Source: Hydrogenophaga sp. (lineage in GTDB: Bacteria > Pseudomonadota > Gammaproteobacteria > Burkholderiales > Burkholderiaceae_C). Taken from it: DNA of 64,000 nucleotides. Of this stretch, positions 27,519 to 37,882 are shown one piece after another. The stretch lies in assembly GCF_014773545.1 (NCBI RefSeq), contig NZ_SDDV01000001.1:1-64000 (forward strand), in the 5' to 3' direction. Each line of letters starts with the position of its first letter. Positions within the stretch are counted from its first letter, which is position 1. The notes beneath the pieces were generated by a model that worked only from the letters and a program-made list of their open reading frames with translations, was not told the DNA's origin and did not search any database. The position numbers and the translations under genes are program-made.

Positions 27519-30461
27519 TCAAGTCGGTGGCAGCGTCCACCAGAAAGTGGCGCCGGCGCCGGGTGCCGATTGGGCCCAGATGCGCCCGCCGTGGCGCTCG
27601 ACGATGCGCGCGACGATTGCCAGCCCCATACCGGTGCCCGGCAGATCGGTGCCTGCGTGCAGGCGCTGGAACAGACCAAACAGCTTGTCGGCGCGCGCCA
27701 TGTTGAAGCCGCAGCCGTTGTCGCGCAGGAAGTAAGCGCCCTGGTCAGCGTCAAAGCCCAGTTGCAGCACCGGTTGCGGCTGCTGGCTGGCGTATTTCAG
27801 GGCGTTGTCCAGCAACTGGTGCAGCAGCAGGCGCAACAAACCGGCGTCGGCCCGCGCGGTCGGCATGGCAAGCAGCTCGACGCGCGCGGCCGCCGCGCGC
27901 GAACCCAGGGCTTTAATCACCTCCTGCGCCAGCGCGAGCAGATCAACCGGCTCCAGCTTCAGCTCCACGCGCACCACCCGCAGCAGCTCCAGCAGGTCGC
28001 TCAGCATCTGACCCATGGTGCGCGAGGTGCGGCCGATGCGCTCGAACATGCCACGCCCCTGCGCACTCAAGCGATCGGCCTCCTGCTCGGCAATCAGGCT
28101 GGAAAAACCGTTGATCGAGCGCAGCGGCGTGCGCAGATCGTGCGCAATCGAATACGCGATCTCTTCCACGTCTTGGACGGCGCGCTCGAGTTCGGCGGTG
28201 CGCTCGGCCACCCGGCGTTCCAGGCTGGCGTTGAGGCGGCGCACCTGCTGCTGGACCTCGATGTACGGGCTGACGTCGGCGTAGGTGCGCACCATGCCGC
28301 CGTCGGGCAACTGCCGGCTCTGGATTTCCAGCGTGCGGCCCCAGCGCGTTGTGCGACAGTATTTCTCGGGCGACAGGCCAGACTGTTGCTGCTCAATGTG
28401 TGCACGCGCGTGCGGATCGACCCAGTCCAGATTTTCACCAAAATCGCCCCGTTCGAGCTGAAACCGCACCACGTCCCGATGCCAGGGCCGCGCAGCCAGC
28501 ATGTCGTTGGGCAAATCCAATAACTCCAGCAAGCGCTGGTTGTACAAAATGACGCGGCCATGCCGGTCGATCTTGCACAAGCCCTGGCTCATGCTGTCGA
28601 GCGCAAGCGCGAGGGTGGCGCTTTTTTCGGCCAACAAGGCGCTGGTGGCCGCCAACTGCGTGCGCGTGCGCGCGCGCTCGGCATGGCCGCGCCAGGCCAG
28701 CACCAGTTGGCGTACCGCCCCCAGCAGCGGCTGCAAAAAATCAATGTCGCCCTGGCTGTAGCCGCCCGGCTGGTTGGCCAGCCCGACCAGGGCCACCAGA
28801 CGTTCGCCCACCAGCAGCGGCACGCCCAGAAAGGCGTTCAGCGCCGGGTGCCCGGGCGGCGTGCCGCCGGCGCGTGGATCGTTCGGTGCGTCGTTGGCGA
28901 TCACCGGCTGCGCCGTCGCCAGCGCCTGACCGAACAGCGATTTCAGGTTGCGAAATTCCAACCCCTGCTTGTGCTGCTCCTGATACTGCTTGCGCGTCGC
29001 CTCATTCCAGGCAATGGGTGAGAATGCGTGGGAACGCAAGTAGGGCTGCCCCTGCGGGTCGTACAAGACCTCGCCGACGAACCCGTATTCGCTGCCGGTG
29101 ACGGACAACAAGGCTTCAAGCAGCGCCTCAAACGCCTGGCGCTTGTCTTCGGCTTCGATGTAGATCGTCTGCGCCTGCTGCACCGCCGCCAGCATGCGCT
29201 GCTGGCGCTGCTGGCGCTGCGCTGCCAGCTTCAGCTCGGTGACGTCGGCGATGAAGCCATGCCACAAAATCGAGCCGTCGGCTTCGCGCTGCGACATGGC
29301 CTGCACCCGGTGCCAGCGCAAGCCCTTGCGCGGCAGGTGCGTGCGAAAGTCCATCGCCCACGGGGTGAGATTGCGCGCCGAAACCTGTAGCGCAGCAAGC
29401 ACAGGGCCTTTGTCGTCGGGATGCAAGCGGCTGAGAAAGCAGCGCACATCGCGCCACAACTCGTCGGGTTCGAGCTCAAACACCTCGCGCACCGCCGCGT
29501 TGACATAGGTGATGCTGCTGCGTCCGTCTGGGCTTAGACGCGCCTGGTAAATCAGGCCGGGCAGTTGGGCCGCTATGTTTTGCAAGAACTCGAGCTGTTG
29601 CGCCAGCGCCTGCCTGGCCTGGACCTCGGCGCTGACGTCTTGCACCACGCCAAACTCGGCTTGCGGGTTGCCGGCCACCGCCGTGCGGCTCATGCGCGTG
29701 CGCATCCAGCGCATGCGTCCGTCGGGGTGCACCCAACGGGCCAGCAGTTCGCGGCCGTCGCAGGCCTGGCGCGCCTGCAACCAGGCCGGCAAGTCGTCCG
29801 GGTGGATGCCGCTGCGGCTGCACGACCGGTCCATCGTCGCCTGCGATTCAAAACCGGAAATCGCGTATAAACCGGGCGACCAGTGCACCCCTTCTTTGTC
29901 GGTGGCAGCGCTCCAGTGGCCGACGCGGGCCAGTTTTTCAATTGCCGCATGCAGCTCGACGCGCTGCTGCAAGTCCAGATTGGTCTGGCGCAGGGCTTGC
30001 TCGGTTTGCCATTCCCGCGTCGCTTCGGTGTAAAAAGCCGCTATCCAGGGCTCGGGCTGCTGCTGAATCACCCAGCCGTGCATACGCACCCGGTGTGTCT
30101 GGCCATACGTCATTTTCAGGCTGTGGAATTGACTCTCAGACTGATCCTGTGCGATCCATTGGTTCAGCGCAAGGGTTCGATCTTCCTGCGACGCCCAGTG
30201 CCCGAGCTCGACCGTTGTGCGACCGATAGCCGCCTCGCGCGTGAGACCGAACAGGCTCAGCCACGCGTCGTTGACGGCGATCAGCTTGCCGTCGCTCAGG
30301 CGGCTGACGCAGGCGGGCAGCGGCGCTGACTGAAACAGCACCTCAAACAGCGACGCGGCGACTGGGGCCGGGTCCGAAGGCAACGCGTCTGCCGCATCGG
30401 CGTCGGCAAGTGAGATTGAAGCAGGAGAAGGCGAAGGCGAAGGCTGAGAATTGGTGGTCAT
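27519..30461 (-). CDS. Soluble multi-PAS/GAF sensor histidine kinase
   Basis: 980 aa from the ATG at 30461 (MTTNSQPSPSPSPAS); an ATG at 30497 is an alternative. No membrane segment is visible, so the input is probably cytoplasmic. Domains in order: PAS (about 38-150), PAS (about 175-290), PAS (about 295-415), GAF (about 450-600), a PAS-like domain (about 625-720), HisKA with the phospho-acceptor His near 774 in SIAHDLRTPLRS, and HATPase with DNALKYA, RDNGCGF and GTGMGLAIVARIVE. The PHGGRIWAQSAPGAG-type ending resembles phytochrome-family kinases, but no chromophore cysteine can be assigned. No response regulator is adjacent, so it is an orphan kinase. Divergent from mutS. Confidence 0.9.
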   Translation of the reverse strand: MTTNSQPSPSPSPASISLADADAADALPSDPAPVAASLFEVLFQSAPLPACVSRLSDGKLIAVNDAWLSLFGLTREAAIGRTTVELGHWASQEDRTLALNQWIAQDQSESQFHSLKMTYGQTHRVRMHGWVIQQQPEPWIAAFYTEATREWQTEQALRQTNLDLQQRVELHAAIEKLARVGHWSAATDKEGVHWSPGLYAISGFESQATMDRSCSRSGIHPDDLPAWLQARQACDGRELLARWVHPDGRMRWMRTRMSRTAVAGNPQAEFGVVQDVSAEVQARQALAQQLEFLQNIAAQLPGLIYQARLSPDGRSSITYVNAAVREVFELEPDELWRDVRCFLSRLHPDDKGPVLAALQVSARNLTPWAMDFRTHLPRKGLRWHRVQAMSQREADGSILWHGFIADVTELKLAAQRQQRQQRMLAAVQQAQTIYIEAEDKRQAFEALLEALLSVTGSEYGFVGEVLYDPQGQPYLRSHAFSPIAWNEATRKQYQEQHKQGLEFRNLKSLFGQALATAQPVIANDAPNDPRAGGTPPGHPALNAFLGVPLLVGERLVALVGLANQPGGYSQGDIDFLQPLLGAVRQLVLAWRGHAERARTRTQLAATSALLAEKSATLALALDSMSQGLCKIDRHGRVILYNQRLLELLDLPNDMLAARPWHRDVVRFQLERGDFGENLDWVDPHARAHIEQQQSGLSPEKYCRTTRWGRTLEIQSRQLPDGGMVRTYADVSPYIEVQQQVRRLNASLERRVAERTAELERAVQDVEEIAYSIAHDLRTPLRSINGFSSLIAEQEADRLSAQGRGMFERIGRTSRTMGQMLSDLLELLRVVRVELKLEPVDLLALAQEVIKALGSRAAAARVELLAMPTARADAGLLRLLLHQLLDNALKYASQQPQPVLQLGFDADQGAYFLRDNGCGFNMARADKLFGLFQRLHAGTDLPGTGMGLAIVARIVERHGGRIWAQSAPGAGATFWWTLPPT

Positions 30462-30576
30462 GCGCGCTTTCCCATTGCTTTTTGTAACATTTTTCATTTT
30501 ACCCGGGGATCGACAACTGTGCGTGTCGGTGCGTGTCTGACAGCGCCGCCCGTCAGCACGAGCGAAGCGGCCGGCC

Positions 30577-33258
30577 ATGCTGCTACAGTCGCCGCTTGAC
30601 CCGATCAGCCAGCCACCACCCGCCTTGACCGCCCCAGCCGACGCCCACACGCCCATGATGCAGCAGTACCTGTCGATCAAGGCTGGGTACCCGAACACGC
30701 TGGTGTTCTACCGCATGGGCGATTTTTACGAGTTGTTTTACGCCGACGCGGAAAAGGCCGCTCGCCTGCTCAACATCACGTTGACGCAGCGCGGCCAGTC
30801 GGCCGGTGCGCCAGTGCCTATGGCCGGCGTGCCCTTTCATTCGGCCGATACCTACCTGGCGCGGCTGCTGCAACTGGGCGAATCGGCGGCGATCTGCGAG
30901 CAGATGGGCGAGTCGGGCAGCAGCAAGGGGCCGCTGCCGCGCCAGGTGGTGCGGGTGCTCACGCCCGGCACGCTGACCGACAGCGAACTGCTGTCCGACA
31001 AGAGCGAAGCGCTGCTGCTGGCGGTGCACGCCGGCGCGCGCGGCGGCTGCGGCCTGGCCTGGCTCTCGCTCACGCAGGGCACGATATTTTTGGCGCAGTG
31101 CGCCCACAAGGAACTGCCCGACTGGGTGGCGCGCATTGCCGCTGGCGAGCTGATTTACAGCGCCGAAGTCACGCCGGCGTTTGAAAAATCCTTGCAGGCA
31201 CTGGTGGCCTTGCCAGCGCAAGCGGCGGTGCGGCTGGTGACGCTGGCGCGCCCGGCCTGGGCCTTTGACGCCGCACTGGGGCAGCGCAAGCTGCAAGAGC
31301 AGTTGCAAGTCGCCGGCCTGGCGGCCTGGGAGGCGCAAGACCTGCACGACGCGCACGCCGCTGCGGCCGGCCTGCTCGACTACGCCGAACACACGCAGGG
31401 CCGGGCGCTGACACACGTCAGGAGTCTGCAAGTCTGGCGCAGCGACACGCTGCTCGACCTGCCCGCGAGCACGCGACGCAACCTGGAGCTGACCCACACG
31501 CTGCGCGGCGAGACCAGTCCGACCCTGTTTTCTCTGCTCGACGTTTGCTGCACCGGCATGGGCAGCCGCGCGCTGCGGCGCTGGCTGCTCGAGCCGGCAC
31601 GCGAACGCGCGCTGGCGCGCGCCCGACACGAGGCCGTTGCCAGTCTGCGCAGCGGCATGTGGCAGCCGCTGCGCGAGCTGCTCAAAGGGGTCAACGACGC
31701 CGAGCGCATCTGCGCGCGCACGGCGCTGCGCCAGGTGCGCCCGCGCGAGCTGGTCGGGCTGGGCCAGACGCTCGAGCGCGCGCACGCACTGGCGCAAGCG
31801 CTGCAGCAGCAGACCGCGCAAGCCCCTGCAGCGGCTTTGCTGGCCGAGCTGGCGACCCAATTGCAGCCGCCAGCGGGCTGCGCCGACCTGCTGCGCGCAG
31901 CGCTGCGGCCGCAGCCAGCCGCTTTGCTGCGCGACGGCGGCGTGATCAACGACGGCCTGGACGCCGAACTCGACGAGTTGCGCGCGATCCAGCACAACTG
32001 TGACGGTTTTTTGATCGAGCTGGAAGCGCGCGAGCGCGCGCGCAGCGGCATTGCCAACCTGCGGGTGCAGTTCAACCAGGTGCATGGTTTTTACATCGAG
32101 GTCTCGCAGGCCCAGGCCAGCCGCGTGCCCGCCGACTACCGGCGCCGCCAGACGCTGAAAAATGCCGAGCGCTTCATCACGCCCGAACTCAAGGCGTTCG
32201 AGGACAAGGCGCTGTCGGCGCAGGAGCGTGCGCTGGCGCGCGAGAAATGGCTCTACGAGCAACTGCTCGACCAGTTGCAGACTTACGTGGAACCCCTGGG
32301 CCGCCTGGCGCGCGCCCTGGCCGCGCTCGACGCGCTGTGTGCGCTGTGCGAGCGCTCGCACACACTCAACTGGTGTCAGCCGCAGTTCGTTCCCGAGCCC
32401 TGCATCGAAATCCGCACCGGCCGCCACCCGGTGGTGCAGGCACGTTTGAACGAAACCGGCGCAACCGACTTCAGCGCCAACGACACCGTGCTCGGCCCCA
32501 GGCAGCGCATGCAAATCATCACCGGCCCCAATATGGGCGGCAAGTCCACCTATATGCGGCAGGTGGCGGTGATCGTGCTGCTGGCCAGCATGGGCAGCTT
32601 CGTGCCGGCGCAGTCTTGCCGGCTGGGGCCGATAGACGCCATTCACACCCGCATCGGCGCGGCCGACGACCTGGCCAACGCGCAATCGACCTTCATGGTC
32701 GAGATGACCGAGGCGGCGCAGATTCTCAACGCGGCCACGCCGCAAAGTCTGGTGCTGATGGACGAGATTGGCCGCGGCACCTCCACCTTGGACGGGCTGG
32801 CGCTGGCGGCCGGCATAGCGACGCACTTGCACGACAAGTCGCGCGCCTTCACCCTGTTTGCCACCCACTACTTCGAGCTGACTGAATTTCCAGCCAGCCA
32901 CCATGCGGCGCAAAACGTACACGTCAGCGCGGTCGAAGGCGGCGGGCGCAACGGCATCGTGTTTCTGCACCAGATTGAACCCGGCCCAGCCAGCCGCAGC
33001 TACGGCATACAAGTCGCGCGCCTGGCCGGCATACCGGCAGCCGTGGTACAGCAGGCACGCCACGCGCTGGCCGCGCTGCAGGCGCAGCGCGAGCACGAGC
33101 GCGATCAGGTCGACCTGTTTGCCGCCGCACCGGCCAGCGCCGCACCCGGCATTCACCCGCTGCAAGCCGCGCTGCAGGCGATCGACCCCGACACCCTGAA
33201 CCCGCGCCAGGCGCTGGAGCAGCTCTACCTTCTCAAACAATTGTCCAACTTGTCATGA
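30577..33258 (+). CDS. mutS: DNA mismatch repair protein MutS
   Basis: Recognises mismatches and recruits MutL. 893 aa. The mismatch-binding domain has [29 protein letters not shown], whose FYRMGDFYE part carries the Phe-x-Glu wedge. The ATPase domain has Walker [16 protein letters not shown] at about 648-662, and [18 protein letters not shown] is Walker B/signature. The start is the ATG at 30577 ([15 protein letters not shown]), which gives about 16-20 more N-terminal residues than E. coli; a downstream non-ATG start cannot be excluded. The last codons overlap the Anbu ATG (ATGA). Confidence 0.96.
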   Translation: MLLQSPLDPISQPPPALTAPADAHTPMMQQYLSIKAGYPNTLVFYRMGDFYELFYADAEKAARLLNITLTQRGQSAGAPVPMAGVPFHSADTYLARLLQLGESAAICEQMGESGSSKGPLPRQVVRVLTPGTLTDSELLSDKSEALLLAVHAGARGGCGLAWLSLTQGTIFLAQCAHKELPDWVARIAAGELIYSAEVTPAFEKSLQALVALPAQAAVRLVTLARPAWAFDAALGQRKLQEQLQVAGLAAWEAQDLHDAHAAAAGLLDYAEHTQGRALTHVRSLQVWRSDTLLDLPASTRRNLELTHTLRGETSPTLFSLLDVCCTGMGSRALRRWLLEPARERALARARHEAVASLRSGMWQPLRELLKGVNDAERICARTALRQVRPRELVGLGQTLERAHALAQALQQQTAQAPAAALLAELATQLQPPAGCADLLRAALRPQPAALLRDGGVINDGLDAELDELRAIQHNCDGFLIELEARERARSGIANLRVQFNQVHGFYIEVSQAQASRVPADYRRRQTLKNAERFITPELKAFEDKALSAQERALAREKWLYEQLLDQLQTYVEPLGRLARALAALDALCALCERSHTLNWCQPQFVPEPCIEIRTGRHPVVQARLNETGATDFSANDTVLGPRQRMQIITGPNMGGKSTYMRQVAVIVLLASMGSFVPAQSCRLGPIDAIHTRIGAADDLANAQSTFMVEMTEAAQILNAATPQSLVLMDEIGRGTSTLDGLALAAGIATHLHDKSRAFTLFATHYFELTEFPASHHAAQNVHVSAVEGGGRNGIVFLHQIEPGPASRSYGIQVARLAGIPAAVVQQARHALAALQAQREHERDQVDLFAAAPASAAPGIHPLQAALQAIDPDTLNPRQALEQLYLLKQLSNLS

Positions 33259-34082
33259 CTTACTGCGTCGCCATCAAACTCAATGCCGGTCTGGTGTTCC
33301 TGTCCGATTCGCGCACCAACGCCGGGCTAGACCAGATCAGCACTTTTCGCAAGATGATCGTTTACGAGCAGCCGGGCGAGCGCTTCATGTGCCTGCTATC
33401 AGCCGGCAACCTGAGCAATTCGCAGTCGGTGCGTGAAATTTTGCAGGTCGAGCAACTAAAAGACCAGGAAGGCGGCGAGCCGATCACGATCTGGAACGCC
33501 AGCAGCATGTTCGATGCTGCGCGGGTGCTCGGCTCGGCGGTGCGCCACGTGTACCAGCGCGACGGCGAATCGCTGCGCCGCGCCGGCCTCGATTTCAATG
33601 TGTCGCTGATTTTCGGCGGCCAGATTCGGGGCGAGGGCATGCGCTTGTTTCAGGTTTATTCGGCCGGCAACTTCATTGAAGCCACGGCCGAGACGCCGTA
33701 CTTCCAGATCGGGGAATCCAAGTACGGCAAGCCGGTGCTCGACCGCGTCATCCAGCCCGAGACGCCGCTGGACGAGGCGGCCAAGTGCGCGCTGGTGTCC
33801 ATGGACTCGACGCTCAAGTCGAATTTGTCGGTCGGCCTGCCGCTGGACCTCGTGGTCTACGAGGCCGACCACTTGCAAACCGACAAAATCACCTGCATCG
33901 ACGAAGACAACCCTTATTTGCGCATGTTGCGCCGCCGCTGGGGCGAAAAACTGCGCGAAGTGTTCGACAGCATCGAGCACCCGAGCTGGGATGGCAGCCC
34001 GACCGAGGTGCCTCTGCTGTGCGCCGGCATGCGTCACTTGCCGCTGAAGAAAATCCGCAACGCCAGAGAAAAGCTGATCTAG
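33255..34082 (+). CDS. Anbu-type proteasome-like peptidase
   Basis: 275 aa beginning [20 protein letters not shown], the signature N-terminus of the Anbu (ancestral beta subunit) family of the Ntn-hydrolase superfamily. Thr2 would be the nucleophile after Met removal. Other family marks are [37 protein letters not shown] and [20 protein letters not shown]. Anbu proteins form open ring or helical assemblies with weak known peptidase activity. The gene overlaps mutS by 4 bp, so it is translationally coupled. Its usual partners (alpha-E, ATP-grasp) are at 56.3-58.7 kb rather than adjacent. Confidence 0.92.
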   Translation: MTYCVAIKLNAGLVFLSDSRTNAGLDQISTFRKMIVYEQPGERFMCLLSAGNLSNSQSVREILQVEQLKDQEGGEPITIWNASSMFDAARVLGSAVRHVYQRDGESLRRAGLDFNVSLIFGGQIRGEGMRLFQVYSAGNFIEATAETPYFQIGESKYGKPVLDRVIQPETPLDEAAKCALVSMDSTLKSNLSVGLPLDLVVYEADHLQTDKITCIDEDNPYLRMLRRRWGEKLREVFDSIEHPSWDGSPTEVPLLCAGMRHLPLKKIRNAREKLI

Positions 34083-34124
34083 TGCTGCAGCCCCCGGCGC
34101 CGTCTTGAGTTCCGTTCGCCCTGA

Positions 34125-34240
34125 GCTTGGCGAAGAGTTTGCGCCATAAGTGGTTGACGCATATCGCAAGCGGGCTTCGACAGAGCCTGTCCTGAGCTTG
34201 GCCTGTCCTGAGCCTGTCGAAGGGTCGAAGGGCTCAGCCC
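34125..34240. repeat. Third locus of CCTGTCCTGAGC-type units
   Basis: In the gap between the Anbu gene and uppP, the sequence GAGCCTGTCCTGAGCTTGG is followed by CCTGTCCTGAGCCTGTCGAAGG, GGTCGAAGGG and CTCAGCCCGAACGG. These are the same modules as at 1818-1870 and 7040-7215. A lone CCCTGAGCTTGGCGAAGAG unit lies at about 34120-34138. Confidence 0.8.
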
Positions 34241-34305
34241 GAACGGCGGTTTCTTGGCTTTATAGAGGTGCCCTGTTGGTGCTGCACCAGGCCAGCTCAG
34301 TGGGG

Positions 34306-35136
34306 TCAGCGCACCCAATCGACCCAACCCAGGCTGGCCGTCAACAGTATCAGGCCGCCAAAGGCAATGCGGTACCAGGCAAAGGGGACGAAAGTGTGCT
34401 GGCTGACGTAGCCCAGCAACCAGCGCGCCGTGGCCCAGGCCGCCAGCCACGACACCAGGGTGCCAACGGCGAACAAAGGCAAATCGGCGACGCTGAGCAG
34501 GTCGTGGCTGTTGAATAAATCGAGTGTCGCCGCGCCCAGAATCATCGGAATGGCAAGGAAAAAGCTGAACTCGGTTGCGGCCTTGCGATTGAATCCCAGC
34601 AGCATGGCGCCGATAATGGTAGCGCCCGAGCGGCTCACCCCCGGCACCAGCGCCGTGCATTGAATCAGGCCGACCTTGAGCGCATCACTCCAGTGCACGC
34701 AGTCGATGTCGGTCACGCGCATGCTGGCAGCGCGCTTTTGCAGGTGTTCGGCCCACAGCATCACCAAGCCACCGCCAATGAAACCCAGCGCCACCACCAG
34801 CGGTTGAAACAACACACCCTTGATGAAATCGAAGAACAGCACGCCGGCCAGCGCCGCCGGCACAAAGGCCAGCACCACATTGAAGGCAAAGCGCTGCGCC
34901 ACGCGCTCGCTGGGCAGACCGACCAGGGTGCTCCAGAGTTTTTCGGCGTAGAGGGACATGATGGCCAGGATCGCACCGACCTGGATCACCACTTCAAACA
35001 GCTTGACCGTCTCACCGTGCCAGCCCAGCAAATCGGCGGTGAGAATCAGGTGCCCGGTGGACGAGATCGGCAAGAACTCGGTCACGCCCTGCACCACGCC
35101 CATGATGGCGGCTTTGATTAATAAAGGTATGTCCAT
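34306..35136 (-). CDS. uppP: Undecaprenyl-diphosphatase (BacA/UppP)
   Basis: Integral membrane phosphatase that recycles undecaprenyl pyrophosphate for cell-wall synthesis. 276 aa with about eight helices. N-terminal MDIPLLIKAAIMGVVQGVTE carries the catalytic Glu-rich motif; FLPISSTGHLIL and PGVSRSGATIIGAML form the phosphate-binding loops. The start is the ATG at 35136. Confidence 0.95.
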   Translation of the reverse strand: MDIPLLIKAAIMGVVQGVTEFLPISSTGHLILTADLLGWHGETVKLFEVVIQVGAILAIMSLYAEKLWSTLVGLPSERVAQRFAFNVVLAFVPAALAGVLFFDFIKGVLFQPLVVALGFIGGGLVMLWAEHLQKRAASMRVTDIDCVHWSDALKVGLIQCTALVPGVSRSGATIIGAMLLGFNRKAATEFSFFLAIPMILGAATLDLFNSHDLLSVADLPLFAVGTLVSWLAAWATARWLLGYVSQHTFVPFAWYRIAFGGLILLTASLGWVDWVR

Positions 35137-35237
35137 ACGAAGTGACGCCGCCGGGAGCCGCGTTTGCGAACGAATGCAGGTCTGCGGCTGTTCTGAAGAA
35201 GCTGCGCATCATATTCGATCAGGATGAACTTCCCGGT

Positions 35238-36173
35238 TCAAGCCAGCATCTGCGCCAGTGTCAGCAGCGCCAGCAGCAGCATCCACAACACCACGGCGCG
35301 CCAGACCAAGGCGAGCACGCCGCCCAGGTGCGCCAGTTGTGGCTCGGCGCGGCGCATGCCATCGACATCCTCACCCCTTTGAGCGGCGGCGTCGCGGGTG
35401 CTCAGCCCGACATTGAGCGCGCCCGAGCTGGCCGCCAGCACCACGCCATCGCCGTCGGCAGCGTAGCGGTCGGTGTCACCGCGGCAACTCGCCGCCGCTT
35501 CCTCGAAATTGCCGACCACGGCAAACGCAAGTGCGGTCAGGCGCGCGGGCAACCAGTCGACCCAGACCCAGGCGCGCGCCGCCGCGTGTTGCAAGGCGGC
35601 GCTGGGCGTGCCGTCTGGCCGCGCGCGCCAGTTGTGCGCCAGGAATTGGGCCTGACAATAAAACAGCGCGCCAGCCGGCCCCAGGCCCAGCATCCAGAAC
35701 AGCACGAAGGCCACCAGAACGCCAAACACCTGCCGGTGCGCCGTCAGCACCGCGTGGGCAATCACCCTGCGCAGCAAGCTGGCAGGTGCAAGGCTGCTCG
35801 GCTCGACCCGCAACCAGCGGGAAAACCGCTGCCGGGCGCTGTCTTCGTCGCCCGCCTCCAGCGCCTGCCGAACATCGCTCAATTGGTGGCTGAATTGTCG
35901 CAATCCGAGGGTGACGTACAGCACCGCCACCAGCCAGCCCAGGGCCAGCAGCGCGCTGAAATACGCCAAACCCCAGTAGAGCAGGGCCGCCAGCAGCGCC
36001 GGGGTGACCGCTGCCAAGGCCCAGATCAGCCAGCCGTAGGAGGTCTGCCCGGCGTCTAGGCTGCGCCGCAGCCAGCGCGCCCAGGCACGCAAAGCGCGCT
36101 GTACCGGGTTGTCCGCAGACAAGGGTCGCGCCTGTTCCAACAGCAAGGCAATGAGAATGGCAAAGAAACTCAT
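35238..36173 (-). CDS. CobD/CbiB-family membrane protein
   Basis: 311 aa with four to five membrane segments, starting MSFFAILIALLLEQARPL. The motifs GWLIWALAAVTPALL, RARPDGTPSAALQHAAARAW and WVDWLPARLTALAFAVVGNFEEA match the CobD/CbiB fold (DWLPARLTAL with the NFE region). No cobalamin gene is nearby, so true adenosylcobinamide-phosphate synthesis is doubtful. Such lone copies are common in betaproteobacteria and may have another role, possibly AmpE-like. Function uncertain. Confidence 0.75.
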   Translation of the reverse strand: MSFFAILIALLLEQARPLSADNPVQRALRAWARWLRRSLDAGQTSYGWLIWALAAVTPALLAALLYWGLAYFSALLALGWLVAVLYVTLGLRQFSHQLSDVRQALEAGDEDSARQRFSRWLRVEPSSLAPASLLRRVIAHAVLTAHRQVFGVLVAFVLFWMLGLGPAGALFYCQAQFLAHNWRARPDGTPSAALQHAAARAWVWVDWLPARLTALAFAVVGNFEEAAASCRGDTDRYAADGDGVVLAASSGALNVGLSTRDAAAQRGEDVDGMRRAEPQLAHLGGVLALVWRAVVLWMLLLALLTLAQMLA

Positions 36174-36247
36174 GGCGGCATCATAGCGACACGCCGGCCA
36201 GCGCCCTCAGGCTCCAGCGACTTGCAGCGGCCTGCAGCGACACGCTC

Positions 36248-36925
36248 TCAGGCGCAGATCAGATGATAAAAATTGCGCAACATGCCCGCAGTGGCACCCC
36301 AGATGAAGCGTTCGCGCGGGCCGTCTTGGTAGGGCATGGAATACCACTCGCGTTGTATGCCACCCAGCTCGAGCGCATGGCGGTGGTGGTGCGCCGGCTG
36401 CATCAGAAACACCAGCGGCACTTCGAACACCTCAGTCACCTCGTTCGGATTCAGACACAAGTCAAAGTCTGGTTGCACCAGCCCAACCACCGGCGTGACG
36501 ATGTAGGCGCTGCCGGTGGTGTAGCGCGGCAGCGTGCCCAGCACCTCGACCTGCTGCGGCATCAACCCGATTTCTTCCTGCGTCTCACGCAGCGCTGCGG
36601 CGGTGGCGTCGGCGTCGCCAGGGTCTATTTTGCCGCCCGGCAAGGCAATTTGGCCCGAATGGGTGGACAAATGGCCGGCGCGCTGTGTCAGCAGCAGCAT
36701 GAGTTGCTCGCGCATCACCAGCGGCAGCAACACGGCCGCCTGGGTGCTGGAGCGTTCGCTGATGTTGCGCTCTTGCAGCAGCTCGGGTTGCCAGCGCGGT
36801 GGGTCGGCAAACAAGCGGCGCAAACCCGCCGCAGTCAGACGCTGTGGATCGGCCTGGGCCTGCGCTTGCTGTGCCAAGCGTGGCAGCGCAGGCACCAGAC
36901 GGGGATCAAACGGGGTGGCTGGCAC
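36248..36925 (-). CDS. CoA pyrophosphatase-like Nudix hydrolase
   Basis: 225 aa; the Nudix box GGKIDPGDADATAAALRETQ followed by EEIG is complete, preceded by LTQRAGHLSTHSGQIALPGG, typical of the NudL/YeaB coenzyme A pyrophosphatase branch. The C-terminal IWGATAGMLRNF also fits. The start is a GTG at 36925, only 2 nt after the MerR gene stop, so the two are coupled. It probably hydrolyses CoA or acyl-CoA derivatives; specificity is inferred from family. Confidence 0.88.
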   Translation of the reverse strand: MPATPFDPRLVPALPRLAQQAQAQADPQRLTAAGLRRLFADPPRWQPELLQERNISERSSTQAAVLLPLVMREQLMLLLTQRAGHLSTHSGQIALPGGKIDPGDADATAAALRETQEEIGLMPQQVEVLGTLPRYTTGSAYIVTPVVGLVQPDFDLCLNPNEVTEVFEVPLVFLMQPAHHHRHALELGGIQREWYSMPYQDGPRERFIWGATAGMLRNFYHLICA

Positions 36926-36927
36926 GG

Positions 36928-37359
36928 TCAGGACAGCGTTCGGGCCGGCGCCACCAGGGTGTCCAGGCGCAATATCTCCCGAATCTCCAGCAGGTCGCAG
37001 CGCATCTGACGCAACAGGTCTTCCGGCAGCTCGAAGTCGGCGCCAGCCGGCGCCCCCCTGTGTGTCTGCGAGGCGTCTGGATTCGAGCGCTGCGTCTGGT
37101 CGAGTTCGATTTCTTGCAACTGGTTGCGCGCACCCTGGACGGTGAAGCCCTGCTCGTACAACAATTCACGGATGCGGCGAATCATCAGCACCTCGTGGTG
37201 CTGATAGTAGCGCCGGTTGCCGCGGCGCTTCATCGGTCGCAACTGGGTGAACTCCTGCTCCCAGTACCTCAGCACATGCGGTTTGACGCCACACAGTTCG
37301 CCGACTTCACCGATGGTGAAATAGCGTTTGGCAGGAATCGGCGGCAGTGGTTTTTCCAT
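36928..37359 (-). CDS. MerR-family transcription regulator
   Basis: 143 aa from the ATG at 37359 (MEKPLPPIPAKRYF). The N-terminal winged helix has FTIGEVGELCGVKPHVLRYWEQ and MKRRGNRRYYQHHEV, and the rest is a short coiled coil followed by a Gln/Glu-rich tail. No cysteine cluster for metal sensing is visible. It follows ihfA, as in many betaproteobacteria, and probably ends the thrS-to-ihfA transcription unit or starts its own with the Nudix gene. Confidence 0.9.
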   Translation of the reverse strand: MEKPLPPIPAKRYFTIGEVGELCGVKPHVLRYWEQEFTQLRPMKRRGNRRYYQHHEVLMIRRIRELLYEQGFTVQGARNQLQEIELDQTQRSNPDASQTHRGAPAGADFELPEDLLRQMRCDLLEIREILRLDTLVAPARTLS

Positions 37360-37526
37360 GAACATCCAGACAGAGCAGCGCACACCCTTGAATCTACTTC
37401 AAGCCAGGTGCGCGGTGCAAAGGGAAAGCGAAAATTCCAGGCGCCGTGTTGCAAACCGGCTGCCGACTTGACGGCAGCGAAAAACCCAGGCCATTTTGGC
37501 GCATGCGGGCTGCACACGGGTGCCTC

Positions 37527-37853
37527 TCAGTCACCCAGCGCGGCGTTTTGCACCTGTTCCTTGAGCTTGGGGCTGGCGTGAAAGGTGACCACGCGGCGCG
37601 CCTTGATGGCCACCGTCTGGCCGGTGCGTGGGTTGCGTCCTGGTCGCGCAGCCTTGGTGCGAATCTGAAAATTGCCAAAACCCGAGATTTTTACGTCGGC
37701 GCCGTTGACCAGGCGCTCAGCGATCAGCACAAAGAAAGCGTCCACCATATCCTTGGACTCTCGCTTGTTCAAGCCGATCTGATCGAACAGCAGTTCGGCC
37801 AGTTGCGCCTTGGTCAGGGCCGGGGTTGCCAGACTTTCGACGGCGAGTTGCAT
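37527..37853 (-). CDS. ihfA: Integration host factor subunit alpha
   Basis: DNA-bending protein that works with IHF-beta in transcription, recombination and replication. 108 aa. The family signature FGNFQIRTKAARPGRNPRTG is at about 60-79, and LTKAQLAELLFDQIGLNKRE forms the dimerisation helices. 29 bp downstream of pheT, the usual position. Confidence 0.96.
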   Translation of the reverse strand: MQLAVESLATPALTKAQLAELLFDQIGLNKRESKDMVDAFFVLIAERLVNGADVKISGFGNFQIRTKAARPGRNPRTGQTVAIKARRVVTFHASPKLKEQVQNAALGD

Positions 37854-37882
37854 GCAATGAACCTCTGAGATGAATGTTGTCG

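Noticed and set aside
30583-33240. Minus-strand open frame (885 codons) opposite mutS
   Set aside because: Same reason: a shadow of MutS with low-complexity Arg/Gln/Val/Ala-rich sequence and no domain.
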